Assembly (NCBI RefSeq): GCF_024137865.1
Contig: NZ_CP099960.1
Coordinates: forward strand, 434,001 to 498,000
DNA: 64,000 nt
DNA from: Moraxella sp. FZFQ2102
GTDB taxonomy: Bacteria > Pseudomonadota > Gammaproteobacteria > Pseudomonadales > Moraxellaceae
Direction of reading: 5' to 3'
The notes under the pieces: generated by a model
What the model was told of the DNA's origin: nothing
What the model saw: only the letters and a program-made list of their open reading frames with translations
The model's database searches: none
Shown: piece by piece, positions 56,151 to 64,000 of the stretch
Position numbering within the stretch: the stretch's first letter is position 1
Layout of the letters: each line of letters begins with the position of its first letter
Position numbers and translations under genes: made by a program

Positions 56151-58721
56151 TTACACAGTCAGCATATTACCCAAAAACTCAAGCACATTTTTGGACTTAG
56201 CCTGAGTTTGTAGTGTGCTAAGTTTGGCTTTTACCATCGCTTTGGCATCATCGCCCAAGGTGTACCAACGCGCAAGCGCCGTCAATAGACGCGCCGCCAT
56301 CAGTGGGTTTGAGCCATCCAAGCGCAGTACCGCCGACAGATACAGATCCACGCCTGCTTCGCTCCATAGCTGCACCGGCTTGGCTGCTAGAGCACTAAGC
56401 ACTGCACGCACACGGTTTGGCGTATTCCAATCAAAATCATCACGCGCCATCAATGCCGCGATCGCATCGACACTGGTATGGCTTGACATCGCCTGCGCAG
56501 TGAACCAAGTGTCAATCACCAAATCTTCATCGCTAAATCGCGCATAAAAATCTGCCAACAGCTCATCACGGCGCGCCAAGTTATGATTCACCACTGCATT
56601 AAGCGCACCCATACGCTCGCTCATGCACGATGCCGACTCATACTGGGCATAAGCTTGGCTCTCAGCAGTTGCCACACCTGCGGTCAGCAATAGATCTAAC
56701 AAGACATTTTTCAATAGACGGCGGCCGCGCGCATCAGGGCTATCGACATACGGCTCGCTTGGCAGGGCTTGATACCACGCCGCTGCCTTGTCTGCCAAGG
56801 CGTTAGCAATCAGGCTTTGCAGTTCATCACGGCGTGTCTTGACTGCGACTGGGTCATAATTAACATCATAAGCCATGGCAAGCTCTTTTTGGCTTGGAAT
56901 GTCAAACAAGCGCGCCGCCAGCATCGGATCGGTATCATGCAGGCGAGACACCGCACTGTCAAGCGCGTTGATCAGAATGCTTGCGTCAGTACTTTCACCA
57001 AACAACCAACGATTGACCAAAGTCTGCACCGCTTGCCATTGGTTAAAGCCTTCGGTCTCAAATGCCACAAGGCGCGCCAAATCTTCATCCGTGTATTCAA
57101 AATCCACTTTCACAGGCGCAGAGAAATTACGCAGCACCGACACCACAGGGTGCGAACCTGCCTGCAATCCAATATCATCAAACACAAATTCTGCACTGTC
57201 TGTGGTCAATAGCAGCATCTGACTTGCCAGCATCTCACCGGTTTGACTGTCAAAAATCGCGGTATCCACAGGAATCGGCAGTGCGATTGGTGCGTCATAA
57301 TTTGGCACATGGCGTGTCGCTTGGCTTAAATGCACCACCACTTTATCACCATCAACACGCGCATGACCTGAGACTACAGGCGTACCAGGCTGGCGATACC
57401 ATGGCAAAAAGTCCGCCACGCGCGCATCTGCCACCGACAGTGCCGATAGAAAATCTTCCACCGTCACCGCCATGCCATCATAACGGCGGAAATATTCATC
57501 CGTACCTTGGCGGAATTTTTCTTTACCCATCAAATTGGCAATCATACGGACGATTTCCGCGCCTTTTTCGTAGATGGTCATGGTGTAGAAATTATTAATC
57601 TCCACAAAGCTCTCTGGACGCACAGGATGCGCAAGCGTGCCTGCATCTTCGGCAAATTGCGCCGAACGCAGCATCGCCACATCATCGATGCGCTGCACTG
57701 CTTTTGAGCGAAAATCACCCGAGAAGCTTTGATCGCGAAACACGGTAAAGCCTTCTTTTAGGCACAGCTGAAACCAGTCGCGGCAAGTGACACGGTTACC
57801 CGTCCAGTTGTGGAAGTATTCATGCGCGATCACCGCTTTGACATTGAAGCTTTTTTCATCGGTGGTGGTCTCAGGGCTTGACAATACACAGCTGGTATTA
57901 AAAATATTTAAGCCCTTATTCTCCATTGCACCCATGTTAAATTGCCCTGTGGCAACAATCATATAGCGGTCAAGGTCATAAGCGCGTCCGTAATTATCTT
58001 CATCCCACTTCATCGAATCTTTCAAGGCTTGCATAGCGACATGGCACTTATCAATGTCATGCGCATCGGCATAAATCTCAAGCAGCACATCGCGCCCTTC
58101 GATGGTGGTGTAACGATCGCTTAACACTTCCAAATTAGCAATCACCGCGGCGAACAGATAGCTTGGTTTTTTGGTTGGGTCGTGCCAAATGGTGTAGTGG
58201 CGATCATCACCAGCGTCGCCTTGTTCGATCAAGTTGCCATTGGCAAGCAAAGTCTTAAAACGCTTCGGTGCTTCAAGGCGCGTGGTGTATTCGGTCAAGA
58301 CATCAGGGCGATCTGGAAAAAAGGTAATCTTACGAAAACCTTCAGGCTCACACTGTGTAACAAACATCAGCTCATCACCCTGCCCCGACTGATACAAGCC
58401 TTCAAGCGTGGTGTTGGTCTGTGGCACGATATTTACCACCGTCTCGATTTCCACATCATCGGCGGCATGATGAATGGTAAGACTTTCTTCATCTAGTGTG
58501 TAGTCATCTTTTGATAACTGTAAGCCATTAACTTGAATGCTTTGCAGCTGCAAACTTCTGCCAAATAGCACAAGCTCCCCTGCATGGCGGCGCGTCATAA
58601 CAAGCTTTGTTGCAACTTGTGCATGATCATCAAAAAGCTTGATGTCCAAATCCACTTTCGACACTTCATAAGCAGGTGGTGTGTAGTCTTTGAGATAAAT
58701 TTTGGTTGGTTGGTTGCTCAT
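56151..58721 (-). CDS. pepN: Aminopeptidase N
   Basis: 856 residues, M1 family zinc exopeptidase that trims N-terminal residues from peptides in the cytoplasm. The substrate-binding motif GAMEN is at 264-268. Zinc ligands are in HEYFH (His300, His304) with catalytic Glu301, and Glu323 in LKEGFTVF. Domain order and length fit the E. coli-type enzyme. The frame is intact. Confidence 0.96.
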   Translation of the reverse strand: MSNQPTKIYLKDYTPPAYEVSKVDLDIKLFDDHAQVATKLVMTRRHAGELVLFGRSLQLQSIQVNGLQLSKDDYTLDEESLTIHHAADDVEIETVVNIVPQTNTTLEGLYQSGQGDELMFVTQCEPEGFRKITFFPDRPDVLTEYTTRLEAPKRFKTLLANGNLIEQGDAGDDRHYTIWHDPTKKPSYLFAAVIANLEVLSDRYTTIEGRDVLLEIYADAHDIDKCHVAMQALKDSMKWDEDNYGRAYDLDRYMIVATGQFNMGAMENKGLNIFNTSCVLSSPETTTDEKSFNVKAVIAHEYFHNWTGNRVTCRDWFQLCLKEGFTVFRDQSFSGDFRSKAVQRIDDVAMLRSAQFAEDAGTLAHPVRPESFVEINNFYTMTIYEKGAEIVRMIANLMGKEKFRQGTDEYFRRYDGMAVTVEDFLSALSVADARVADFLPWYRQPGTPVVSGHARVDGDKVVVHLSQATRHVPNYDAPIALPIPVDTAIFDSQTGEMLASQMLLLTTDSAEFVFDDIGLQAGSHPVVSVLRNFSAPVKVDFEYTDEDLARLVAFETEGFNQWQAVQTLVNRWLFGESTDASILINALDSAVSRLHDTDPMLAARLFDIPSQKELAMAYDVNYDPVAVKTRRDELQSLIANALADKAAAWYQALPSEPYVDSPDARGRRLLKNVLLDLLLTAGVATAESQAYAQYESASCMSERMGALNAVVNHNLARRDELLADFYARFSDEDLVIDTWFTAQAMSSHTSVDAIAALMARDDFDWNTPNRVRAVLSALAAKPVQLWSEAGVDLYLSAVLRLDGSNPLMAARLLTALARWYTLGDDAKAMVKAKLSTLQTQAKSKNVLEFLGNMLTV

Positions 58722-58962
58722 TGTTTGTTCTCGAATTTGTAAAAATGATTTTGTAAAAATAACGCATCATAGTAACAAACTTTCGCGATGAATAAAAGCA
58801 CAGCCCACTTTGGCACTCCGTATTTGCAAGTTTGTAACACAAAACGCAACAATCTGTAAAATCAATGCAAAAAGTTCTTGTAAAATTGTTATAAATTTGT
58901 CATTATAGTCACATCCATGCAACGATTTTGCATTATTACTATAATTAAAAAAAGGTGGTCTT

Positions 58963-59487
58963 ATGTCACATCTTATCAAATTAACAAGTCTTGCTACCAT
59001 CATCGCTTTGGCATTCACCACAGGCTGTGCCAGTCGCACCACCCCTGAAGTTGTGGTTGCACCAAATACCGCATCCGTTCCTGCAGGCTATACTGGCGCG
59101 ATTTATAATCCAAATCAAGCCCTAGTCGCAAACTCTGATGCCATCAGACAAGCCGCAGCAAGCTTGCCAAGCCTTGTGCATTTTGATTTTGACTCTGATG
59201 TGATCAAGCCTGAAGCTGCTGCCATCTTAGATCAGCAAGTTGCCTTTTTGAACGCAAATGACACAGCGCGCGTACTGGTCGCAGGTCATACCGATGAGCG
59301 CGGTAGCCGTGAATATAATATGTCATTGGGCGAACGCCGTGCCGCTGCTGTGCGTAGCTATCTGCTTGCCAAAGGCGTGAAAGACACCAATGTCGAGATC
59401 GTAAGCTTCGGTGAAGAGCGTCCTGTTGCCGTCGGTTCAAATGAAGAAGCATGGTCACAAAACCGCCGCGCCGAGTTGGCTTACTAA
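58963..59487 (+). CDS. pal: Peptidoglycan-associated lipoprotein Pal
   Basis: 174 residues. The signal ends in a lipobox-like FTTGC with Cys about residue 22. An Ala/Pro-rich linker is followed by the OmpA-like peptidoglycan-binding domain (about 70-174): VHFDFDSDVIKPEA, VAGHTDERGSREYNMSLGERRAAAVRSYL (family form), VEIVSFGEERPVAVG. Part of the Tol-Pal envelope system, but tolQRAB are not next to it here. A TATAAT at 58940-58945 is the likely -10. Confidence 0.9.
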   Translation: MSHLIKLTSLATIIALAFTTGCASRTTPEVVVAPNTASVPAGYTGAIYNPNQALVANSDAIRQAAASLPSLVHFDFDSDVIKPEAAAILDQQVAFLNANDTARVLVAGHTDERGSREYNMSLGERRAAAVRSYLLAKGVKDTNVEIVSFGEERPVAVGSNEEAWSQNRRAELAY

Positions 59488-59507
59488 GATTTAGTAAATT
59501 TACCGGA

Positions 59508-59539
59508 ATAAAAAGCTCAAATCATTTTTGGGCTTTTTT
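59508..59539 (+). terminator. Intrinsic terminator after pal
   Basis: AAAAGCTCAAA / TTTGGGCTTTT stem (one T-G pair), T-run. Confidence 0.8.
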
Positions 59540-59600
59540 CTTATCCATAACGCGATCGTTTGCGATACGCCGATACAACGCTTGCGCTTGGTTTGCCATC

Positions 59601-60170
59601 ATGTCACTTATCCAATCACCCCATTTTATTCATCTGCCCAACCACATCATCGCTCATGCACTGATGACGACAGCAGATAAATCACAGCAGTCAGCAGCGG
59701 TGCGCGCTTTGCTTGTACGCACGATGGATGAATTTGGCATCGATGGCGCGCTTGATGACGCCCAATTTCCTTATCGGATTTTTCATGATAAGCCTACGCA
59801 GTTTGTTAGTTTTAGCCATTCAACCGATTGCGTCGCACTGATTATCGGTCAGACACTTTGCGGTATTGATATAGAAAATCGCAGCATTAGCCCAAAAGTT
59901 GCCGCGCGTTATTATCATGCTAATGAGCTGACACACTTATCAGCACTTGATGATGACACACAAGCACGCGCGCGTAATCTGTTGTGGTCATTAAAAGAAG
60001 CGATGATCAAATATCATCAAGGCACGCTCACGCAGGGCATGGGTGCGGATTTTAGCTTATATATCATGCCCTTATTAGCCACTCAAGATGGCGTATTTTC
60101 CCTTGCCAATCATCTAACCGCTTATGTCAATCATCGGTTGAATCTTGTGGCAGTGATGGATGATGATTGA
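59601..60170 (+). CDS. 4'-phosphopantetheinyl transferase family protein
   Basis: 189 residues. Motifs of Sfp/EntD-type enzymes: FVSFSHSTDCVALIIG, CGIDIENR (magnesium ligands Asp and Glu) and LLWSLKEAMIKYHQGTL (WxxKEAxxK). Activates carrier proteins by adding phosphopantetheine from CoA. ATG 59601 is chosen because the frame further upstream overlaps pal in another frame. No siderophore or polyketide genes lie in the window. Confidence 0.85.
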   Translation: MSLIQSPHFIHLPNHIIAHALMTTADKSQQSAAVRALLVRTMDEFGIDGALDDAQFPYRIFHDKPTQFVSFSHSTDCVALIIGQTLCGIDIENRSISPKVAARYYHANELTHLSALDDDTQARARNLLWSLKEAMIKYHQGTLTQGMGADFSLYIMPLLATQDGVFSLANHLTAYVNHRLNLVAVMDDD

Positions 60171-60195
60171 CAATCTGCCAACTTTAAAATAATAC
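60171..60195. repeat. 25-nt match to the 3' end of the LysE-type gene
   Basis: CAATCTGCCAACTTTAAAAT and the next five bases match 36003-36027 with one substitution (A for G). The match directly follows the phosphopantetheinyl transferase stop. Confidence 0.5.
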
Positions 60196-60199
60196 AGCC

Positions 60200-60318
60200 G
60201 TAGGGTGCGTTATACGCACCAATCCACTATAAATAATTGATTTAAAATAAATTATTTATAAAAAATCTTGAGAGATTGGAATTTTGGCTCTCTTACTGGT
60301 GCATACAATGCACCCTAC
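60200..60318. repeat. Family B paired-palindrome element, 119 bp
   Basis: Left GTAGGGTGCG-TTATA-CGCACC and right GGTGCATACAATGCACCC-TAC are inverted copies, each near-palindromic. They flank a 77-bp AT-rich core containing AGAGATT...GGCTCTC. Confidence 0.8.
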
Positions 60319-60347
60319 ACGCCCAACTCCATTATTTTATACACAAC

Positions 60348-60379
60348 AAAAAAACAGCACCCAATTGGATGCTGTTTTT
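60348..60379 (-). terminator. Intrinsic terminator after the beta-barrel gene
   Basis: AAAACAGCACCC / GGATGCTGTTTT stem around AATT (one C-A mismatch); T-run on the minus strand. Confidence 0.85.
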
Positions 60380-60396
60380 GCTTGTCAAGACAAGGC

Positions 60397-61197
60397 TTAG
60401 AAGCGGTAAGTTACACCAACTTTAGCGATTGGCGCCCAACGACCCCAGTTTTTGTCTTCGATGTCAGCAGATGCTTGGTTGGCTAGCTGAGACATAGTTT
60501 TGGTTGTACCATTGTCGCTGGTTACAACGCTGTCTGGGTTGGTTGCAGTGATGTCTGCACGAGTGTCACCCATGTATGCTGCACCAACTTCACCGAATAC
60601 GCCCCAGTTGTTGTTGATGGTTGGACGGAAGCCAACAGTCAAGTAAGGCGCGATTTGGTTGCGATGCTCAAGTTTACCTTTTAGCTCACCGTTCTCTGCT
60701 GAGTTATAGTTATAAACTTCGCCACCAACTTTGAACGAACCTTTACCAGATGCTTTTACATCGATGTCGTTGTCAGGGATGATGATACCACCGTTTACAG
60801 TTAGCCAGTTTGACATTGGGCGAACTTGTACACCTACATATGGGTTGCTCATGTCGGTATCAACTGTGTAATCAACACCGCGTGCAGTGAAGTCATCGCC
60901 AACTAGGTCAGTAATGTCGCCGCCAGTCCAACCAGCAACGATAGAAGTGTTTTCGTTCGCTGCCCATGCGATGTTCGCGCCATAACCCAAAGTACCTGCT
61001 TCAACACTCACTGCAGCTGGTTTTACCGCAGTTTTTACTAGAGTGCGGCCACCGTCAAAGATTGCTGCGCCAGTATTTTTTACTGCATTTACAGTACCAG
61101 TTGCTACATTGCTTGCAGTGTCAGTAACGACATTTGCCATGGCTGAAGTTGATAGTACAGCAGCAGCTGCGATGGCAGTTAGTTTGATAGCTTTCAT
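60397..61197 (-). CDS. Outer-membrane beta-barrel protein, unassigned
   Basis: 266 residues. Signal peptide MKAIKLTAIAAAAVLSTSAMA. An Ala/Val-rich segment follows (NVVTDTASNVATGTVNAVKN). From about residue 65 it alternates like a small barrel: GTLGYGANIAWAANENTSIVAGW, NPYVGVQVRPMSNWLTVNGG, IAPYLTVGFRPTINNNWGVFGEVGAAYMG, ending VGVTYRF with the terminal Phe expected for BAM substrates. It has the look of an OmpW-like eight-stranded barrel, but I cannot assign the family. The ribosome site is TTGGAGAAAAATT. Confidence 0.8.
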   Translation of the reverse strand: MKAIKLTAIAAAAVLSTSAMANVVTDTASNVATGTVNAVKNTGAAIFDGGRTLVKTAVKPAAVSVEAGTLGYGANIAWAANENTSIVAGWTGGDITDLVGDDFTARGVDYTVDTDMSNPYVGVQVRPMSNWLTVNGGIIIPDNDIDVKASGKGSFKVGGEVYNYNSAENGELKGKLEHRNQIAPYLTVGFRPTINNNWGVFGEVGAAYMGDTRADITATNPDSVVTSDNGTTKTMSQLANQASADIEDKNWGRWAPIAKVGVTYRF

Positions 61198-61505
61198 AAT
61201 TTTTCTCCAAAAATGTGAAGTAGTCTTGTCTTGAAATGATGATCTATTTGCTTGTTTGTCATCATTGGTTACATTCTAGTTGATACCGATGGCGCTTGTC
61301 ACCCCAAAAAATGCACTTTTTATATGTTGCTCTGTAAGTTATGACCGTGTTTTGTAGTATTTGTTGCCCAAATCTTAGCATGCAGAAAGGTAATTACATA
61401 AGTTTACACGCTGCAATTTATCATTTTTAATATCCAAGTATTATATCACTGATTTTCTTTGATAACTTTTGTTTATAATATTACAAAAATTCTTGAGAAA
61501 TTTTG
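61198..61505. other. Intergenic region upstream of the beta-barrel gene
   Basis: 308 bp between pilX and the beta-barrel gene, both on the minus strand. Contains the barrel gene promoter. No pilY1, pilE or other coding frame and no clear pilX terminator. Confidence 0.6.
61273..61302 (-). promoter_or_regulatory. Probable promoter of the beta-barrel gene
   Basis: Minus strand GTGACA, 18-bp spacer, TAGAAT; leader about 75 nt. Confidence 0.5.
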
Positions 61506-62264
61506 CTATTCTCGTGGCAGATTCACTTGATAAAAACGCAATTTTTTAATCGTAACAGTGGGTGCATTATCGTCTGCTTGGTTGTTAGGCGCGGCATTTT
61601 GATGATTGAGATCTGAAGCAGGATAATTTAACTCTTTGATTGTCATCAGCCATTCGGCAGCGGCAGCGCGCACCAAGATCCCTGCCTGCTGATAACAGCG
61701 CATGGCTTGCTGTTGATGCATCGATGCTGTATTGCAAGTGCGCGCAGCGACATCAGCACGGTGCGCCACGGCAAAGGCAGTGATTAAGAAATATCGCGTG
61801 GTCTCTGCAGGTTCTACCGCTTCATCTGGCACTGATGACTCATTGGCGATGGCATAATGCGGCGCAGCGATGGGTCTAGCATAGGCGTACAGCTCGCGCA
61901 CCGATGGCGACAGATCGCGCGACGCCCTGCAAGTCGGTGCAGCGATCATATCCTGCACGCCTGTGGACTGACCATAGCTCGGAGTGCCGATGGGTGTACA
62001 TCGCCTTGTGACATGAATCACATCAGGCTGTGCGATGATCTGAGCCGCCCAAGTATGCAGCCATCCATCGTCGCTCGCCTGCCAAAGCGGGGTGAGCAAG
62101 GTGTCGGCTTGGGCGGATAATTGCTGATCATAAAATGCTGCGCCACTTGCCTGTGTATCACTGGCAGCTTGATTGAGCAGTAGCGCCGTCATCATACTGA
62201 TGAATAACAACGCAACCAGTACGACAAGCAGCACAAAGCCCTGCTGTGATTGAGCCTTTATCAT
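61506..62264 (-). CDS. pilX: PilX-like minor pilin / pilus assembly protein
   Basis: 252 residues. Short leader MIKAQSQQG then FVLLVVLVALLFISMMTALLL, the prepilin-type helix. The glutamate usual at position +5 is replaced by Val, as in PilX/GspK-type tip subunits. The rest is a mostly unrecognised periplasmic domain with several cysteines (RRCTPIG, APTCRAS, ARTCNTA, MRCYQQ). The start overlaps the pilW stop as ATGA. Confidence 0.8.
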   Translation of the reverse strand: MIKAQSQQGFVLLVVLVALLFISMMTALLLNQAASDTQASGAAFYDQQLSAQADTLLTPLWQASDDGWLHTWAAQIIAQPDVIHVTRRCTPIGTPSYGQSTGVQDMIAAPTCRASRDLSPSVRELYAYARPIAAPHYAIANESSVPDEAVEPAETTRYFLITAFAVAHRADVAARTCNTASMHQQQAMRCYQQAGILVRAAAAEWLMTIKELNYPASDLNHQNAAPNNQADDNAPTVTIKKLRFYQVNLPRE

Positions 62265-63238
62265 GGCGCGCCTACCTGCCTTATGCTTAGATCTGCAACA
62301 TTGTCAAATCGCACATCACTGATAAATACCCTGCGCATCACGCCATCATCGAAGGTCAGCTCTTGCCCCATGATATTGATGGTATCACTTGCTGGCTGTT
62401 CATCAGCAAAAGGTGCGCGCACCAATACCGCAAGCTTAGCACCGATGATCGGCAGCGGCTGTGTTAAGGCTTGATAAGCATCGATCGGCATCAGCCGAAG
62501 CATGTCGCGATCTTGCACCAAAAGCCGCACCCACAAGCCTTCGACATCGCTTAATAACACCGCGCCATTTTCATGAAAGCCCTTGATCTGATAAGGTTTG
62601 GATGCGCCATCGCGTGATGATACTTCGCGATCGATGATGGCATTGGTAAACGCAGCACCAAGCCCGCGGCGATCCCGTGTGCCATCGCGCGCGATCTCAT
62701 CGGTGATATAATGTGTGGCATCACAGCGCAGCGCCATCTTGCCATCACCATCTGAGCCGATAAAATATCGCTCAATCACCACTTGCCCATCGACATCCGC
62801 CATCTTGCCATCGCTTAGGCGCACGCGTCTTGGCCCAAGTGCCATCTCCCCTTCACAATCCCATAGATCCATCGGCGCGATATAACGAATTGTCAGCTGA
62901 TCAGCTTGATGTACCGCTTGAGTGGGTACTGGCATCGTACGCGTCACCATGTCATCAGCGATGGATGCAGGCAAAACCTGCGCAGGAGATAAGATCAGTG
63001 CCTGAGTGCCAGATAAATCATTCAGTCCCAATCCTGCACGCTGCATAGACACTGCAATATCATTCACCACCGCACTTTGGGTATCGATCATCACTGCGGT
63101 GTTTTCGGCGGCGTTCATCGCCTTGATGCCACTGCCATACAGCATGACTGTCATCAGCACCACCATCGCTCCGATGGCCAAAGCGATACTCAGCTCAATC
63201 AGACTAAATCCGCCCTGCGCACGCATCTGACTACTCAT
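62261..63238 (-). CDS. pilW: PilW-like minor pilin
   Basis: 325 residues. Leader MSSQMRAQGG then FSLIELSIALAIGAMVVLMTVMLY, a class III prepilin signal with Glu+5. Further on ALILSPAQVLP, ADQLTIRYIAP and an MALRCDATHYI cysteine region are PilW-like. Minor pilins prime type IV pilus assembly. Start 63238 lies inside pilV (8-bp overlap); a longer frame to 63259 is less likely because prepilin leaders are short. Confidence 0.85.
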   Translation of the reverse strand: MSSQMRAQGGFSLIELSIALAIGAMVVLMTVMLYGSGIKAMNAAENTAVMIDTQSAVVNDIAVSMQRAGLGLNDLSGTQALILSPAQVLPASIADDMVTRTMPVPTQAVHQADQLTIRYIAPMDLWDCEGEMALGPRRVRLSDGKMADVDGQVVIERYFIGSDGDGKMALRCDATHYITDEIARDGTRDRRGLGAAFTNAIIDREVSSRDGASKPYQIKGFHENGAVLLSDVEGLWVRLLVQDRDMLRLMPIDAYQALTQPLPIIGAKLAVLVRAPFADEQPASDTINIMGQELTFDDGVMRRVFISDVRFDNVADLSIRQVGAP

Positions 63239-63773
63239 CCCAACCCCGCACCAGTACACAACCGCTCGACTGATATCGGCTCACGCTTTGTAACATGGTG
63301 CATTGATCAATCGGCACAACGCCTGATGCACCCCAGTACACCACCCAGCACTCTGCCGACTGACACGCTGCACTACTGATGATGATCCCTTGTGCGCTTG
63401 CAAGCTGCGCTGTCTGGATTGCTTGTGCTTCACCATAGCGTGATGGACTGCAACCTGATCGGCAATCGATGTGGATCGCATGACTGACTTTATAATAGCT
63501 GTCTATCGCCTGATCACCTTGGGCGCGCGCTGCCAACTGCGCAAGTGTACGCCGATAGCTTGTGCGCATTTGCCGATCAAATCCACGCAGCAGCCTGTGA
63601 TCATTATGGATCAGCTGTAGTGCATAGCCAAGCTTATCAGCACTGACCGTGTTTACACTACTACGCGCAAGCATGCCCAAAAATCCCATCATCACCACCG
63701 CCAAAATCACGAGTGCGACCAGTACTTCTAATAGCCCAAAGCCTTGCTCTTCTTGTCCACCCAAATACTTCAT
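63231..63773 (-). CDS. pilV: PilV-like minor pilin
   Basis: 180 residues. Leader MKYLGGQEEQG then FGLLEVLVALVILAVVMMGFLGML, with Glu+5. The C-terminal part has paired cysteines (DCRSGCSPSRYG, SAACQSAECWVVYW). Start 63773 overlaps the comF stop as ATGA. The frame is open further up within comF but would lengthen the leader unreasonably. Confidence 0.85.
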   Translation of the reverse strand: MKYLGGQEEQGFGLLEVLVALVILAVVMMGFLGMLARSSVNTVSADKLGYALQLIHNDHRLLRGFDRQMRTSYRRTLAQLAARAQGDQAIDSYYKVSHAIHIDCRSGCSPSRYGEAQAIQTAQLASAQGIIISSAACQSAECWVVYWGASGVVPIDQCTMLQSVSRYQSSGCVLVRGWDE

Positions 63774-64000
63774 CGTGTATGCAACCCAAACTCTGCCGTG
63801 CCATGCGCAAGGCAAATGCCAAGTAGTCGCACTTGTGGCTGTACGCCTTTGATCAGTTCTGCCATCGCTGCAAGCGTTGCGCCGGTCGTCACCACATCAT
63901 CAAAGATAATCACCTGCCGCGTCGGTACAGGTGCAGCCAAATAAAAATCCGCGCTCGGGTTCTGCAAGCGCGCTTGCCGATCCAGTCCGCGCTGATGCCG
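63770..64000 (-). CDS. comF: ComF family phosphoribosyltransferase-like protein, C-terminal part
   Basis: The window ends inside this gene; the C-terminal 76 residues are present. RHQRGLDRQARLQNP is the ComF signature before the phosphoribosyltransferase loop, and VIIFDDVVTTGATL is the PRPP-binding motif. ComF is needed for DNA uptake in naturally competent bacteria, by a mechanism not settled. Direct coupling to pilVWX is notable, since type IV pili also drive DNA uptake. Confidence 0.9.
   Translation of the reverse strand, partial: RHQRGLDRQARLQNPSADFYLAAPVPTRQVIIFDDVVTTGATLAAMAELIKGVQPQVRLLGICLAHGTAEFGLHTR

Noticed and set aside
57062-57598. Open frame of 178 codons on the plus strand
   Set aside because: Antisense to the conserved catalytic part of pepN; no recognisable domain.
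59451-59600. Upstream extension of the phosphopantetheinyl transferase frame
   Set aside because: It overlaps pal in another frame and crosses the pal terminator; the extension has no family similarity.

Overview
This window is ordinary chromosomal sequence of a Gram-negative gammaproteobacterium, most likely family Moraxellaceae (Moraxella or a close relative). The gene content supports this: fis next to purH, three Neisseria/Moraxella-type porins, a Hda-type DnaA regulator, the isc iron-sulfur cluster genes, comF joined to minor pilin genes, and moderate GC with AT-rich spacers. I see no phage, insertion sequence, CRISPR array, restriction or toxin-antitoxin locus. The identification rests on recognising gene families by eye, not on a database search.

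Layout. 1-3.9 kb: 3' end of prmA, fis, purH, and phenylalanine hydroxylase with its pterin dehydratase. 4-7.4 kb: ppiD and hup (minus strand), then an unassigned membrane-anchored protein. 7.4-13.6 kb: iscR-iscS-iscU-iscA-hscB-hscA-fdx, interrupted by repeats and an internal terminator. 13.8-18.5 kb: purM-purN, an AI-2E family permease, hda and a DUF2057 secreted protein. 18.6-22.9 kb (minus): ZIP transporter, rplU-rpmA, and a lemA/TPM-domain gene cluster. 23.4-30.8 kb: sodium:amino-acid symporter, metH and two SEL1-repeat proteins. 30.8-40.3 kb: DUF1543, truD, low-molecular-weight phosphatase, murB, a DUF218 protein, two identical tRNA-Ser(TGA) genes, a LysE-type exporter, rsgA, yibN-like/grxC/secB, dut and argB. 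40.6-44.8 kb (minus): three porin paralogues. 45.4-56 kb: miaE, nnr, two orphan ABC-type binding lipoproteins, a proline/lysine-rich lipoprotein, cmoM, an EamA permease, waaA-rsmE and a DUF805 protein. 56-64 kb: pepN, pal, a phosphopantetheinyl transferase, an outer-membrane beta-barrel, and comF-pilV-pilW-pilX.

The non-coding DNA holds the most unusual material. There are at least three families of small non-coding repeats. (A) An element with TTTGAAATAA/TTATTTCAAA terminal inverted repeats has three copies plus partial ends. (B) Paired GTAGGGTGCG palindromes occur in three copies. (C) A long imperfect inverted repeat follows iscS. A REP-like pair lies upstream of purN. The isc locus collects three of these elements. 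The three porin genes share one promoter design, TTGCAA, a 16-bp spacer with a common AAACTTG core, and a TAT-starting -10 box, each followed by a 5' leader of roughly 170-200 nt.

I did not find a clearly new multi-gene system. The best candidates for follow-up are the repeat families, the coordinated porin promoters with long leaders, the lemA-TPM-TPM cluster, the tandem SEL1 proteins, the orphan binding-protein pair, and the comF-linked minor pilin operon that lacks pilY1 and pilE here.
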